64,000 nucleotides of DNA from Stutzerimonas stutzeri (lineage in GTDB: Bacteria > Pseudomonadota > Gammaproteobacteria > Pseudomonadales > Pseudomonadaceae): positions 186,001 through 250,000 of the forward strand of contig NZ_CP073105.1 in NCBI RefSeq assembly GCF_018138085.1. The letters are read 5' to 3'. The notes under the pieces were generated by a model, which was given only the letters and a program-made list of their open reading frames with translations, searched no databases and was not told the origin of the DNA. Made by a program: the position numbers and the translations under genes. Shown one piece after another: positions 34,309-43,337 of this stretch (position 1 is the stretch's first letter; every line of letters begins with the position of its first letter).

Positions 34309-34322
34309 TGAAACCGGTTTCA
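34309..34322. promoter_or_regulatory. PtxS operator of the kguE operon
   Basis: TGAAACCGGTTTCA is a perfect 14-bp palindrome 13 bp upstream of the kguE ATG. It is the known PtxS recognition sequence in Pseudomonas and is repeated exactly upstream of ptxS at 35445. Confidence 0.88.
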
Positions 34323-34379
34323 GTTTCGCTTAAAAAATTTTGCCTCGGTCAGAGCCTCATCGTGCGAGGCCCCCTGCTG

Positions 34380-35405
34380 TCAGCGTTGCGGACCGCGTGT
34401 CGATCCGCGCTCGATCAGTCGCGCCGGGAAATCGAGGGTGCGCGCCGGCCCGTTGTCGCCGCGCAGACGCTTGAGCAGGCAGTCGAACGCGCCGGCGCCG
34501 ATCTCTGTCGTCGGTTGCGCCAGGGCGCTGATGCCGCTGCCCACCAGGGGGTACCAGTCGAGGTCATCCAACGCGAGCAGGCCGACATCGTCGAACAGCT
34601 GGCAGCCCAGTTCGCGCAGCACCTGAGTGGCCGCCAGCGCGGCGACGCCGTTGGCGCAGAACAAGGCCTTGGGGCCATGGTCCGGCCCGGCCAGAAAGGC
34701 TTCGATGCGCGCCGCCAGGCGGTCGCAGGTCTCCACCACAGCGCCGCGTAGCGCCGGACGCTGCTCGATGCCGGCGTTGAAACGCTCGACCCGCTCGATG
34801 CGCGAGCTGGTGCCGTCGAACGGCTCGGTGACCAGCAGCAGGTCGCGGTAACCGCGCTGCTCGAGGTGATCGAGGGCCATGTCGACGGCGGCCGGGTTGT
34901 CCAGGCCGACCAGATCGCTGTCGAGCCGATCGACCTTGCGGTCCACCAGTACCAGCGGCATTTCGCGGCGCAGCTCCAGCAGCTCGTCGCGGTGATGGCC
35001 GAGGGTGTTCACGATCAGGCCTTCGATGTTGTAGGCGCGCAGCAGCGCCAGATGCTGGCGTTCCTGCTCGTCGTCGCGATCGGTGTTGCATACCACCAAG
35101 CTGTAGCCATGGCGCCGGCAGGCGGTTTCCACGCCATGCATCACGGCGATCGAATAGGGGTTGCGGATGTCGGCCACCAGCATGCCGATCAGGCGTGTGC
35201 GGCCGCGCTTGAGGCCGCGGGCCATCTGGTTCGGGCGGTAGCCCAGCTCGGCGATCGCCTGCTCGATGCGCCGGGCGATGGCATCGGAGAGCAGGGCGCG
35301 ATCTTCGCCGATGAAGCGCGAGACGCTGGCCTTGGAGACCCCGGCGCGTTCGGCGACATCGAGCATGGTCACGCGGCTGCGCTGGGCGGCGGAGAAAGAA
35401 TTCAC
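34380..35405 (-). CDS. ptxS: LacI-family repressor PtxS
   Basis: PtxS represses the kgu genes and itself and is released by 2-ketogluconate. The 341-aa product has the LacI helix-turn-helix at the N-terminus ('RVTMLDVAERAGVSKASVSR', 'IGEDRALLSDAIARRIEQAI'), the minor-groove hinge 'LGYRPNQMARGLKRGRT', and a periplasmic-binding-protein-like effector domain. Its own promoter region carries the palindrome at 35445-35458. It lies directly upstream of the kgu operon on the same strand, as in other pseudomonads. Confidence 0.92.
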   Translation of the reverse strand: MNSFSAAQRSRVTMLDVAERAGVSKASVSRFIGEDRALLSDAIARRIEQAIAELGYRPNQMARGLKRGRTRLIGMLVADIRNPYSIAVMHGVETACRRHGYSLVVCNTDRDDEQERQHLALLRAYNIEGLIVNTLGHHRDELLELRREMPLVLVDRKVDRLDSDLVGLDNPAAVDMALDHLEQRGYRDLLLVTEPFDGTSSRIERVERFNAGIEQRPALRGAVVETCDRLAARIEAFLAGPDHGPKALFCANGVAALAATQVLRELGCQLFDDVGLLALDDLDWYPLVGSGISALAQPTTEIGAGAFDCLLKRLRGDNGPARTLDFPARLIERGSTRGPQR

Positions 35406-35444
35406 GAGCGTTAAACCTGCTTGTTGGATTTATTGTCTGGCTCT

Positions 35445-35458
35445 GAAACCGGTTTCAG
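35445..35458. promoter_or_regulatory. PtxS operator upstream of ptxS (autoregulation)
   Basis: A second perfect TGAAACCGGTTTCA palindrome, 40 bp upstream of the ptxS start. It is identical to the site at 34309. The remaining ~240 bp up to the dctD-type gene end show nothing I can name. Confidence 0.88.
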
Positions 35459-35697
35459 GAGACTCCAGAAACCGCTCGATGGTCAAGGGCCTCATGCGAG
35501 AGGGGCGACCAACGGTCGCAGGCGATACGGCGGGAGGACGCTCCGAGCGGCACGAGAGCTAGTCGCCAGTTGCCGACAAGCACGGGTACCAGACGGCAGT
35601 GGCTGCGATAGCGGCTCAACGCTGGACGAGTCAAATGCGGAGTCATGCCGGAAGTTGGCGATGTGCTGCGCCCGCGGCGAGCAAAGCTTCGAATCAG

Positions 35698-37056
35698 CTA
35701 GTCGCCGTTGCCCGCCGGCAGATAGTCGCTGCGGCTCAGGCCGTGGCGCTGCATCTTTTCGTTGAGGGTGCGGCGCGGCAGTTGCAGCTGGTTCATCACC
35801 TCGGCGATGTTGCCCCTGTGCTGTTGCAGGGCGCTGTGCAGGCATTGCGCTTCGAAGGCTTCCATCTGCTCGGCGAGCGACGTGGCGGCGCCCGCGGCGG
35901 GGATGCCCGTGTTCGCGGAAGGCGGCGGTGTCAGGCCCAGCGCATGGCGTTCGGCGGCGTTGATCAGTTCGCGGACGTTGCCCGGCCAATCGTGGCTGAG
36001 CAGCTGCGCCAGCTCCGTCGGGCTGGCCGGCACCGGGTCGCGGCCATGGCGCTGGGCCGCCTGGCTGGCGAAGTGGTCGAACAGCAGCGGGATGTCTTCA
36101 CGACGATCGCGCAACGGCGGGATGTGCAGCTCGGCGACGTTCAGGCGGTACAGCAAGTCCTCGCGAAAGCGTCCGGCGCGCACTTCATCGAGGAGATCCG
36201 GCTTGGCCGCGCTGATCACCCGCAGGTCGACCTCGATGCTGCGGTTGGAACCGAGCCGCTCCAGGGTTTTTTCCTGTAGCACCCGCAGCAGCTTGACCTG
36301 CTGGGCCAGCGGCATGCTTTCGATCTCGTCGAGGAACAGGGTGCCGCCGTCGGCATGCTCGATGCGGCCGATGCGCTTGCCCTGGGCGCCGGTGAAGGCG
36401 CCGCTCTCGTGGCCGAACAGCTCGCTCTCGAAGATGGTCTCCGGAATGGCCGCGCAATTGAGCGCCACGAACGGATTGCGCGCTCGCGGGCTGAAGTCGT
36501 GCAGGCAGCGCGCTACCTGCTCCTTGCCGCTGCCGGTGTCGCCGCGGATCAGTACATTGACGTTGGTGCCGGCCAGCTCCAGCACCTGCCGCCTGAGGTG
36601 TTCCATGCCCCGCGATACGCCCAGCAGCATCGACTCGATGCGGCCCTTGCGGGTGAATTGCTCGCGCAGCTGGCGGTTCTCGCAGACCAGCCGGCGCTTG
36701 TCCTGGGCGCGGCGCACGCTGTCGAGCAGGCGCTCGGGGGTGAAGGGCTTCTCGATGAAATCGTAGGCGCCCTGGCGCAGCGCCTGCACGGCCATCGGCA
36801 CATCGCCATGGCCGGTGACCATGATCACCGGCAGCTCCGGATCCAGCGCCACCAGCCGTTCGAGCAGGCCGAGGCCGTCCAGGTCGGGCATGCGCACGTC
36901 GCTGATCAGCACACCGGGAAAGTCCCGGTCGATCGTCGCCAACGCCTGCTGGGCGCTGGCGCAGGTGCGCACGCTGAAGCCCGACAGCTCCAGCCATTGC
37001 TGCACGGCCTGACGGATCGCCGCTTCGTCGTCGATGAAGATGACCTGACCGCTCAT
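35698..37056 (-). CDS. dctD: Sigma54-dependent response regulator, DctD type
   Basis: The 452-aa NtrC-class activator has a receiver domain at residues 1-120 ('LISDVRMPDLDGLGLLERLV', with the phospho-acceptor Asp in SDVRMPD). A sigma54-contacting AAA+ domain follows, with Walker A 'GDTGSGKEQVA', the sigma54 loop 'ESGAFTGAQ' and 'GGTLFLDEIE'. The C-terminal Fis-type helix-turn-helix reads 'GNIAEVMNQLQLPRRTLNEK'. It is 27 bp from its kinase. DctD drives C4-dicarboxylate uptake genes, but related pairs sense other acids, so the ligand is uncertain. Confidence 0.85.
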   Translation of the reverse strand: MSGQVIFIDDEAAIRQAVQQWLELSGFSVRTCASAQQALATIDRDFPGVLISDVRMPDLDGLGLLERLVALDPELPVIMVTGHGDVPMAVQALRQGAYDFIEKPFTPERLLDSVRRAQDKRRLVCENRQLREQFTRKGRIESMLLGVSRGMEHLRRQVLELAGTNVNVLIRGDTGSGKEQVARCLHDFSPRARNPFVALNCAAIPETIFESELFGHESGAFTGAQGKRIGRIEHADGGTLFLDEIESMPLAQQVKLLRVLQEKTLERLGSNRSIEVDLRVISAAKPDLLDEVRAGRFREDLLYRLNVAELHIPPLRDRREDIPLLFDHFASQAAQRHGRDPVPASPTELAQLLSHDWPGNVRELINAAERHALGLTPPPSANTGIPAAGAATSLAEQMEAFEAQCLHSALQQHRGNIAEVMNQLQLPRRTLNEKMQRHGLSRSDYLPAGNGD

Positions 37057-37083
37057 GTCCCGCTCCTCCTGTGAGTCGCCAGT

Positions 37084-38847
37084 CTACTCGGCGACGGCCT
37101 CTTCGGCTGCCGGCAGATGCAGCACGAACACCGCGCCGAGGGCATCGTTGTGCACCTCCAGATTGCCGCCCAGGTCGCGCACGATGCCGTAGGACACCGC
37201 CAGCCCCAGGCCCAACCCCTGGCCGACCGGCTTGGTGGTGAAGAAGGGTTCGAAGACCTGATCCAGATGCTCGCTGGCAATGCCGCCGCCGCTGTCGGCG
37301 ACGCTCAGCGTCCAGCCCTGGCGATCACGGCGAGCCTCAATGCGCAGCTGACGGACCGCGCAACCCTGCATGGCATCGAGCGCGTTGGTCAGCAGATTGA
37401 TCAACACCTGCTCCAGACGGATGCCGTCGCCGCTGACCCAGGCCTCGGCCGGAACCTGGCGCAGCACCTCGATGCCATCGTTGCGGATCCGCGGGCCGAG
37501 CAGTTGCAGCGCCTGTTCCAGCACCTCGGTCAGGCGCAGGCGTTGATGCAGGCCGGCAGGGCTCTTGCGCGCGAATGTCTTCAGGTGACTGGTCAGCGCG
37601 GCCATGCGTTCGAGCAGCCCCTCGACCTGGCCGATGCCTTCGCGCACCGCCTCGGTGCGGCCGTTGTCCAGCAGCAGGCGCTGGCTGGCCAGTTGCATGC
37701 GCAGGGCGGTCAGCGGCTGGTTGATCTCGTGGGCGAGGGCGGCGGACATCTGCCCCAGCGCCGCCATCCGCGCGGCGTGTACCAGCTCGTCCTGGGCGGT
37801 GCGCAGCTCGCGGGTGCGCGCCTCCACCAGGCGCTCCAGCTCGCTGCGGCTGTGCTGTTCGACGCGCCGGGTCTTGCGCCGCTGGGCCAGGTAGAGCAGC
37901 AGAAACGCCAAGGTCATCCAGACACCGGCCGCGGCCAGGCGATAGCTGCGCACATTGGCGGCGATCAGTTGCGGCTCCTGCAGCAGATGCAAGGTCCAGT
38001 TCTCTTCCGGCAGCTGCAGGCGCTGCCAGAGGTAATTGCGGCGACCGTCCGGGCCGTCCACCTGGCGCCGCTCGCTGTCTTCGGCGATGCGCTGCAGGCT
38101 CTGGTTCGGCAAGGGTTGCAGGTTCTGCTCGGCGTAGCGGCGCGCGGCGACCAGTTGGTCGCGCACCTCGTCGCTGAGCGGCCGCAGATAGCGGAAGCGC
38201 CACGCGGGGCGGTTGGTGAGAATGACGATATCCAGCGAATCGGCAATCAACAGGATGCCGGACTGCCCGACCCACTCGCGTTGCATCTCCTCCAGTTCGA
38301 GCTTGACCACCAGCACACCGATTACCTCGCCAGCGCTGTTCTTCACCGAGCTTGAGAGGAAATAGCCGGGAATGCCGGTGGTTACGCCGACGGCGAAGTA
38401 GCGCCCGGAGTCGTTTTTCAGCGCATCGAGGAAATACGGGCGGAAGGCATAGTTGTTGCCGACGAAGCTGGTCCAGTCGCGCCAGTTACTGGCCGCGAGG
38501 GTTTCGCCGTGGCGGTCGAGCAGATAGAGCACCGAGGAGCCAGCCGCTTCGTTCTGTTGCTCCAGGCGCTGGTTCAACAGCTCGCGCAGCTTCTGGTCGT
38601 CGGGTTTGTTCAGCAGCTCCTGGATATCGCTGTCCAGCGCCAACAGCGCCGGCACCGAGCGAAAGCGCTCGACCTGGGTATGGATCGCCTGGGCATACAG
38701 CGCGAGCTGGCCACGCGCCTCCTGGCTGCGTTCGGCCCAGGCGCGGCGCTCGGCGATGTGGCCGGCCGAGTACATGCAGAGCAGCAGCCCGGCAAGGATC
38801 AGCGAGATGATGAGGGCGACGCGGTAGCGGCTGGTCGGTACAGGCAT
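37084..38847 (-). CDS. dctB: Sensor histidine kinase, DctB type
   Basis: The 587-aa kinase has an N-terminal membrane helix (about 10-30), a large periplasmic double-PDC/dCache domain with the DctB-like 'ETLAASNWRDWTSFVGNNYA' and 'FRPYFLDALKNDSGRYFAVG', and a second membrane helix (about 305-325). The H-box is 'AALGQMSAALAHEINQPLTA', and the ATPase domain carries 'DSGGGIASEHLDQVFEPFFT'. This architecture is characteristic of DctB, which binds succinate and related acids. No dctA or dctPQM lies in the window; a lone TRAP binding protein is at 59676-60788. Confidence 0.87.
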   Translation of the reverse strand: MPVPTSRYRVALIISLILAGLLLCMYSAGHIAERRAWAERSQEARGQLALYAQAIHTQVERFRSVPALLALDSDIQELLNKPDDQKLRELLNQRLEQQNEAAGSSVLYLLDRHGETLAASNWRDWTSFVGNNYAFRPYFLDALKNDSGRYFAVGVTTGIPGYFLSSSVKNSAGEVIGVLVVKLELEEMQREWVGQSGILLIADSLDIVILTNRPAWRFRYLRPLSDEVRDQLVAARRYAEQNLQPLPNQSLQRIAEDSERRQVDGPDGRRNYLWQRLQLPEENWTLHLLQEPQLIAANVRSYRLAAAGVWMTLAFLLLYLAQRRKTRRVEQHSRSELERLVEARTRELRTAQDELVHAARMAALGQMSAALAHEINQPLTALRMQLASQRLLLDNGRTEAVREGIGQVEGLLERMAALTSHLKTFARKSPAGLHQRLRLTEVLEQALQLLGPRIRNDGIEVLRQVPAEAWVSGDGIRLEQVLINLLTNALDAMQGCAVRQLRIEARRDRQGWTLSVADSGGGIASEHLDQVFEPFFTTKPVGQGLGLGLAVSYGIVRDLGGNLEVHNDALGAVFVLHLPAAEEAVAE

Positions 38848-38905
38848 GTTCGACTCACGTGGTGATGCGTCATGTTAATGCAGGGCTTGCTTGATCAGGC
38901 GTAAC

Positions 38906-38931
38906 CTGTACAACCTTCGGCTACTGTACAG
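38906..38931. repeat. Paired CTGTACA/TGTACAG sites upstream of the HD-GYP gene
   Basis: CTGTACA (38906-38912) and TGTACAG (38925-38931) form an inverted pair with a 12-bp centre, in the 207-bp gap between dctB and the HD-GYP gene. Regulatory use is a guess. The spacing is wrong for a LexA box (CTGT-N8-ACAG). Confidence 0.35.
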
Positions 38932-39054
38932 CTATTTGCGATGATGGCATTGTGATGCCTCTGCGGATTTTCAGAGTGGTTAGCGGTTGGCTGGGAAGCG
39001 TTGAGAGGCAGGGCAGCCCGTCTGGTCCTTGTGTCAGGTCGTCTCGAGGTGCCC

Positions 39055-40275
39055 ATGCTGAAGAAAATCCCAATCGGTGACGTGCGCTCTGGAATGTTCA
39101 TTCATGGATTCGAAGGCAGCTGGCTTTCGCATCCGTTCTGGCGCAACAAATTCATCATCGCCGAGCCGGACGACCTGCTGCGCCTGCGTCAGAGCGGCCT
39201 GAGCGGTGTCTGGATCGACACCGACAAGGGCGGCGACGTAGGCGATCCAGCCGTTGCACCGGCCCCGCTCCCGGCTGCGCTGCCCGATGAGCCACAGGTG
39301 GCCCCGGATTCCAACGCCCCAAAGACGGCCGCTTTTGCGCGTTGCAGCGCGCGCGACGAGCTGCAACGCGCCGCCCGCATCATCAGCCGTTCGAAGAAGG
39401 CGGTCACCGAGCTGTTCGGCGAGGCGCGCTTGGGCAAGGCGATCGACGTCAACGGCTGCCTGCCACTGGTCGCCGAGATCAGCGACTCGCTGGCGCGCAA
39501 CAGCTCGGCGCTGATCGGGCTGGCCCGGCTCAAGCACAAGGACGAATACACCTACATGCACTCGGTGGCCGTGTGCGCACTGATGATCTCGCTGTCCCGC
39601 CAGCTCGGGCTCGACGAAGACACCGCGCGCGCCGCGGGTCTGGCCGGCCTGCTCCACGACGTGGGCAAGATGGCGATGCCCGAGGCGGTCCTGAACAAGC
39701 CAGGCCACCTCACCGATGCCGAATTCGCGGTGATGCGCAGCCATCCGGAACGCGGCCATGCGATGCTTTTCTCGGCAGGATCGATCCCGGCCTCGGCGCT
39801 GGATGTCTGCTTGCACCATCACGAGAAGTACGACGGCAGCGGTTACCCGCATCGCCTGCAGGGCGAAGACATCAGCCTCTTCGCGCGGATGGCCGCCGTC
39901 TGCGATGTCTACGACGCCATCACCTCCAACCGGCCTTACAAGCAGGCGTGGAATCCGGCCGAATCGCTGGCACGCATGGCGCAGTGGAGCGGCCACTTCG
40001 ATACCCAGGTGTTCCATGCCTTCATCCGCTCGGTGGGCATCTATCCGCTGGGGTCCTTGGTGCGCCTGGAATCCGGCCGGCTCGGTGTGGTGATCGACCA
40101 GCACCCGGAAAAACTCACGGAACCGCTGGTGCGGGTGTTCTTTTCGGCGAAGGCCAAGACGCCGATCCAGCAGCTGGACCTGGATCTCTCGCGACGCGGC
40201 GTGACCGACCGCATCATCGGCCGTGAAGACCCGGCGCATTGGGGCTTCAGCAATCTGGACGACTTCTGGAAGTAG
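39055..40275 (+). CDS. HD-GYP domain cyclic-di-GMP phosphodiesterase with DUF3391 N-terminus
   Basis: The 406-aa protein (start MLKKIPIGDV after GAGGTG) has an N-terminal DUF3391-like domain ('DVRSGMFIHGFEGSWLSHPF', 'LRQSGLSGVWIDTDKGGD'). An HD-GYP domain follows with the HD pair at residues 201-202 ('AGLLHDVGKMAMPEAVLNKP') and the intact signature 'HHEKYDGSGYP'. HD-GYP proteins hydrolyse cyclic-di-GMP, so it may influence the swimming-to-surface transition. It has no receiver domain. Two TGTACA repeats lie upstream (38906-38931). Confidence 0.9.
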   Translation: MLKKIPIGDVRSGMFIHGFEGSWLSHPFWRNKFIIAEPDDLLRLRQSGLSGVWIDTDKGGDVGDPAVAPAPLPAALPDEPQVAPDSNAPKTAAFARCSARDELQRAARIISRSKKAVTELFGEARLGKAIDVNGCLPLVAEISDSLARNSSALIGLARLKHKDEYTYMHSVAVCALMISLSRQLGLDEDTARAAGLAGLLHDVGKMAMPEAVLNKPGHLTDAEFAVMRSHPERGHAMLFSAGSIPASALDVCLHHHEKYDGSGYPHRLQGEDISLFARMAAVCDVYDAITSNRPYKQAWNPAESLARMAQWSGHFDTQVFHAFIRSVGIYPLGSLVRLESGRLGVVIDQHPEKLTEPLVRVFFSAKAKTPIQQLDLDLSRRGVTDRIIGREDPAHWGFSNLDDFWK

Positions 40276-40582
40276 CGGCCGCCGGCGCGAATTGCCCGAC
40301 CGGTAGCCGCGTCGGGTCGCCATCCCGGGGCCCGTGCGTTATCATCCCCGGCCCGTTTTTGCCGCTTCGATGCATCGAAGCCCAACCGAGCGTGCCTGCA
40401 ACCATGACCTGGCAGCCCAGTCCGCCATAGCGCAACGCCCCTCTTCGCCTGTCCCCGACCGCCCAGCGTGCGCGGTCCCGATGCTGTGTGCCAGCTGGCA
40501 CCTCAGCCAAAAGACACTAGCCTTGCATCAGCCTGCGTGCCGCGTCATGCCCGCCGCTCATGCCTTTGCTCTGGATATTCCG
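40276..40582. other. Intergenic region upstream of the SulP permease
   Basis: These 307 bp hold no clear gene. The frame upstream of the permease start is open but lacks transporter features or a ribosome site. A TTATCAT near 40339 could be a -10 element; I see no matching -35. Confidence 0.35.
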
Positions 40583-42070
40583 ATGCTTCACTCGATCAAG
40601 CAAAACTGGTTCGGCAACATTCGTGGCGACGTGCTCTCCGGTCTCGTCGTCGCCCTGGCGCTGATTCCCGAGGCGATCGCCTTCTCGATCATTGCCGGGG
40701 TCGATCCCCGGGTCGGCCTCTACGCGTCCTTCTGCATCGCCGTGGTGATCGCCTTCGTCGGTGGCCGCCCGGGCATGATCTCGGCAGCCACCGGCGCCAT
40801 GGCGCTGCTGATGGTGACGCTGGTGCGCGATCACGGGCTGCAATACCTGCTGGCGGCGACTCTGTTGTGCGGGGTGCTGCAGATCGGTGCGGGCTACCTG
40901 CGGCTCGGCTCGCTGATGCGCTTCGTCTCGCGCTCGGTGGTTACCGGCTTCGTCAACGCCTTGGCGATCCTGATCTTCATGGCGCAGCTGCCGGAGCTGA
41001 CCAACGTCACCTGGCATGTCTACGCGATGACTGCCGCGGGCCTCGGCATCATCTACCTGTTCCCCTACGTGCCGAAGATCGGCAAGGTCATTCCCTCGCC
41101 GCTGGTGTGCATCCTGTCGCTGACCGCTGTGGCCATATACCTGGGGTTGGACATCCGCACCGTCGGCGACATGGGCGATCTGCCCGATACGCTGCCCGTG
41201 TTCCTCTGGCCGGAAGTGCCGCTGACCTTCGAAACGCTGCGGATCATCTTTCCCTATTCCGCCGCGCTGGCGGTGGTCGGGCTGCTGGAGTCGCTGATGA
41301 CCGCCACCATCGTCGACGACCTGACCGACACCGGCAGCGACAAGAACCGCGAGTGCAAGGGGCAGGGCGTTGCCAACATCGTCTCCGGCCTGTTCGGCGG
41401 CATGGCCGGCTGCGCGATGATCGGCCAGTCGGTGATCAACGTCCGCTCCGGCGGCCGTACCCGACTGTCGACGCTGATCGCCGGCGTGGTGCTGTTGCTG
41501 ATGGTGGTGTTTCTCAGCGACTGGGTCGGGCAGATCCCCATGGCCGCGCTGGTGGCGGTGATGATCATGGTGTCCATCGGCACCTTCAGCTGGGATTCGC
41601 TGCGCAACCTCAAGCACTATCCGCTGTCGACCAACATCGTCATGGTGGTCACGGTGGTGGTGGTCGTCTTCACCCACAACCTGGCCTACGGCGTGCTGGC
41701 CGGTGTGCTGCTGGCGGCGATGTTCTTCGCCAACAAGGTCGGCCACTATCTCGACATCCGCTCGGAGCTGGACGGTGATGGCAGTGGTCGAACCTATCGG
41801 GTGGTCGGGCAGGTGTTCTTCAGCTCCTCGGACAAGTTCACCGCCGCCTTCGATTTCAAGGAAGCCCTCGCTCGGGTCACCATCGACCTCAGCCAGGCGC
41901 ACTTCTGGGACATCACCGCCGTCTCCGCGCTGGACAAGGTGGTGCTCAAGTTCCGCCGCGAGGGCACCGAGGTTCAGGTGCTGGGCTTGAACGAAGCCAG
42001 TGCCACCATCGTCGACCGCTTCGGCGTGCACGACAAACCCGATGCCATCGACAGCCTCATGGGCCACTGA
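40583..42070 (+). CDS. SulP-family anion permease with STAS domain
   Basis: The 495-aa product from MLHSIKQNW has about 11-12 membrane helices with SulP signatures ('[20 protein letters not shown]', '[17 protein letters not shown]', '[20 protein letters not shown]'). A C-terminal STAS domain at about residues 395-490 contains '[20 protein letters not shown]'. SulP proteins carry sulfate, bicarbonate or organic anions, and the substrate is not visible here. The start is uncertain because no good ribosome site precedes 40583; ATG 40547 is an alternative. A universal stress gene follows after 13 bp, a pairing often seen for bicarbonate-type SulP. Confidence 0.85.
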   Translation: MLHSIKQNWFGNIRGDVLSGLVVALALIPEAIAFSIIAGVDPRVGLYASFCIAVVIAFVGGRPGMISAATGAMALLMVTLVRDHGLQYLLAATLLCGVLQIGAGYLRLGSLMRFVSRSVVTGFVNALAILIFMAQLPELTNVTWHVYAMTAAGLGIIYLFPYVPKIGKVIPSPLVCILSLTAVAIYLGLDIRTVGDMGDLPDTLPVFLWPEVPLTFETLRIIFPYSAALAVVGLLESLMTATIVDDLTDTGSDKNRECKGQGVANIVSGLFGGMAGCAMIGQSVINVRSGGRTRLSTLIAGVVLLLMVVFLSDWVGQIPMAALVAVMIMVSIGTFSWDSLRNLKHYPLSTNIVMVVTVVVVVFTHNLAYGVLAGVLLAAMFFANKVGHYLDIRSELDGDGSGRTYRVVGQVFFSSSDKFTAAFDFKEALARVTIDLSQAHFWDITAVSALDKVVLKFRREGTEVQVLGLNEASATIVDRFGVHDKPDAIDSLMGH

Positions 42071-42083
42071 CAGGGAGAACGAT

Positions 42084-42935
42084 ATGAACCAGATAATGGC
42101 TTGCATCGACGGTTCAGCACAGGCTGCGGCCGTCTGCGATTGCGCGGCATGGGCCAGCCTGCAGCTGGACGCGCCGCTGACGCTGTTGCACGTGCTCGAC
42201 CAGCAGCAATACCCGGCGGCCGGCAACCTCAGCGGCATTATCGGCCTCGGAAGCCGTGAATACCTGCTCGAAGAACTCGCCGCGCTGGACGAGAAGCGCA
42301 GCAAGCTGGCGCTCGAAGAAGGCCGGATGATGCTCGACTCCGCCAGGCAGCGGGTGATCACTGCCGGAATAGCACAGCCGGACGTGCGGCAGCGCCACGG
42401 CGATCTGGTGGAAACCTTGCGCGACCTGGAAGCGGACATCCGCCTGCTGGTGATCGGCAAACAGGGCGAGGAAAGCGGTAATGACCTGCAGCTCATCGGC
42501 AGCCAGCTGGAGAGCGTGATTCGAACCCTGCACCGGCCGATCCTGGTCACTCCGGCCAGCTTCAGTGTGCCTACCAGCGTGATGCTGGCCTTCGATGGCA
42601 GCGACACCTCACGCAAGGGCGTCGAGATGCTGGCCTCCAGCCCGTTGTTCAAGGGCATCCCGATCCACCTGGTGATGGTCGGCGATGACAATGGCGAGCA
42701 CCGTGCGCTGCTCGATTCCGCCCGCGATGCGCTGGTGTCGGCGGGGTTCGACGTGCATATCGCCCTGCGCAGCGGAGAAGTCGAGCCGGCGCTGCACGCC
42801 TACCAGGCCGAGCATCGGATCGGCCTGCTGGTCATGGGCGCCTATGGGCACTCGCGGATTCGCCAGTTCCTCGTCGGCAGCACCACCACGCGGATGATCC
42901 GCTCGACCACCACGCCACTCTTGCTGTTGCGCTGA
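42084..42935 (+). CDS. Tandem universal stress protein (UspA family)
   Basis: A 283-aa protein made of two Usp domains. The second ends with the ATP-binding motif 'LLVMGAYGHSRIRQFLVGST', while the first has a degenerate version ('LLVIGKQGEESGNDLQLIGS'). The ATG follows AGGGAG. It is 13 bp after the SulP gene and surely cotranscribed. Usp proteins next to transporters may tune transport to energy state; that is inference. Confidence 0.87.
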   Translation: MNQIMACIDGSAQAAAVCDCAAWASLQLDAPLTLLHVLDQQQYPAAGNLSGIIGLGSREYLLEELAALDEKRSKLALEEGRMMLDSARQRVITAGIAQPDVRQRHGDLVETLRDLEADIRLLVIGKQGEESGNDLQLIGSQLESVIRTLHRPILVTPASFSVPTSVMLAFDGSDTSRKGVEMLASSPLFKGIPIHLVMVGDDNGEHRALLDSARDALVSAGFDVHIALRSGEVEPALHAYQAEHRIGLLVMGAYGHSRIRQFLVGSTTTRMIRSTTTPLLLLR

Positions 42936-43337
42936 GCCGCGGGCGGCAGGCCTCAAGCTTCAGGCTTCAGGCTTAAAGCCCGAAGAGCCCAAAGCCCCTA
43001 GCCTCCTGCCCGGTCAAAACGCGAGTTTAAGCCGCTGCGCTCAAGGTCACGCTCTGCACGGCTCCAACCAGTGGGAGCCGCGACCTGCGGCGAATGCGGC
43101 CGTCCGGTTGCCAGCAAAGCAAAGGCTTCGCCCCGAGGGCGGGGCTCCTACAGAAAAGGAAAGCGCTGGGCTTCGGCCCTCAAGTTTCCCTACGTCGCAC
43201 CGCACCGCTTTTGTGGGAGCGGTCTCGACCGCGAGCTTCCCAGCAAAACCCCGCGATCAGAACACTGGCCATCAGAGCCGCCGCTCCCCTTGTGGGCGCG
43301 ACGCGGCTATGTCTCGGTACCGCGGCCCGCCTGCGGT
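42936..43337. other. Repeat-rich intergenic region between convergent uspA-like and cfa genes
   Basis: No gene is seen in these ~400 bp. There are short direct repeats (TTCAGGCTTCAGGCTT near 42960) and several dispersed GTGGGAGC...GCTCCTAC-like segments (near 43070, 43140 and 43210) of the kind seen in the flgA repeats, with loop sequence rich in GACCGCGA. It looks like accumulated REP-type elements. Confidence 0.5.

Noticed and set aside
38906..38931. LexA box upstream of the HD-GYP gene
   Set aside because: A LexA site needs CTGT-N8-ACAG; here the half-sites are 18 bp apart, so SOS control is not supported.
40517..42691. A 724-codon open frame on the minus strand across the SulP and Usp genes
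   Set aside because: His/Gln/Arg-rich product typical of antisense frames in GC-rich genes; the opposite strand has full-length, well-recognised families.
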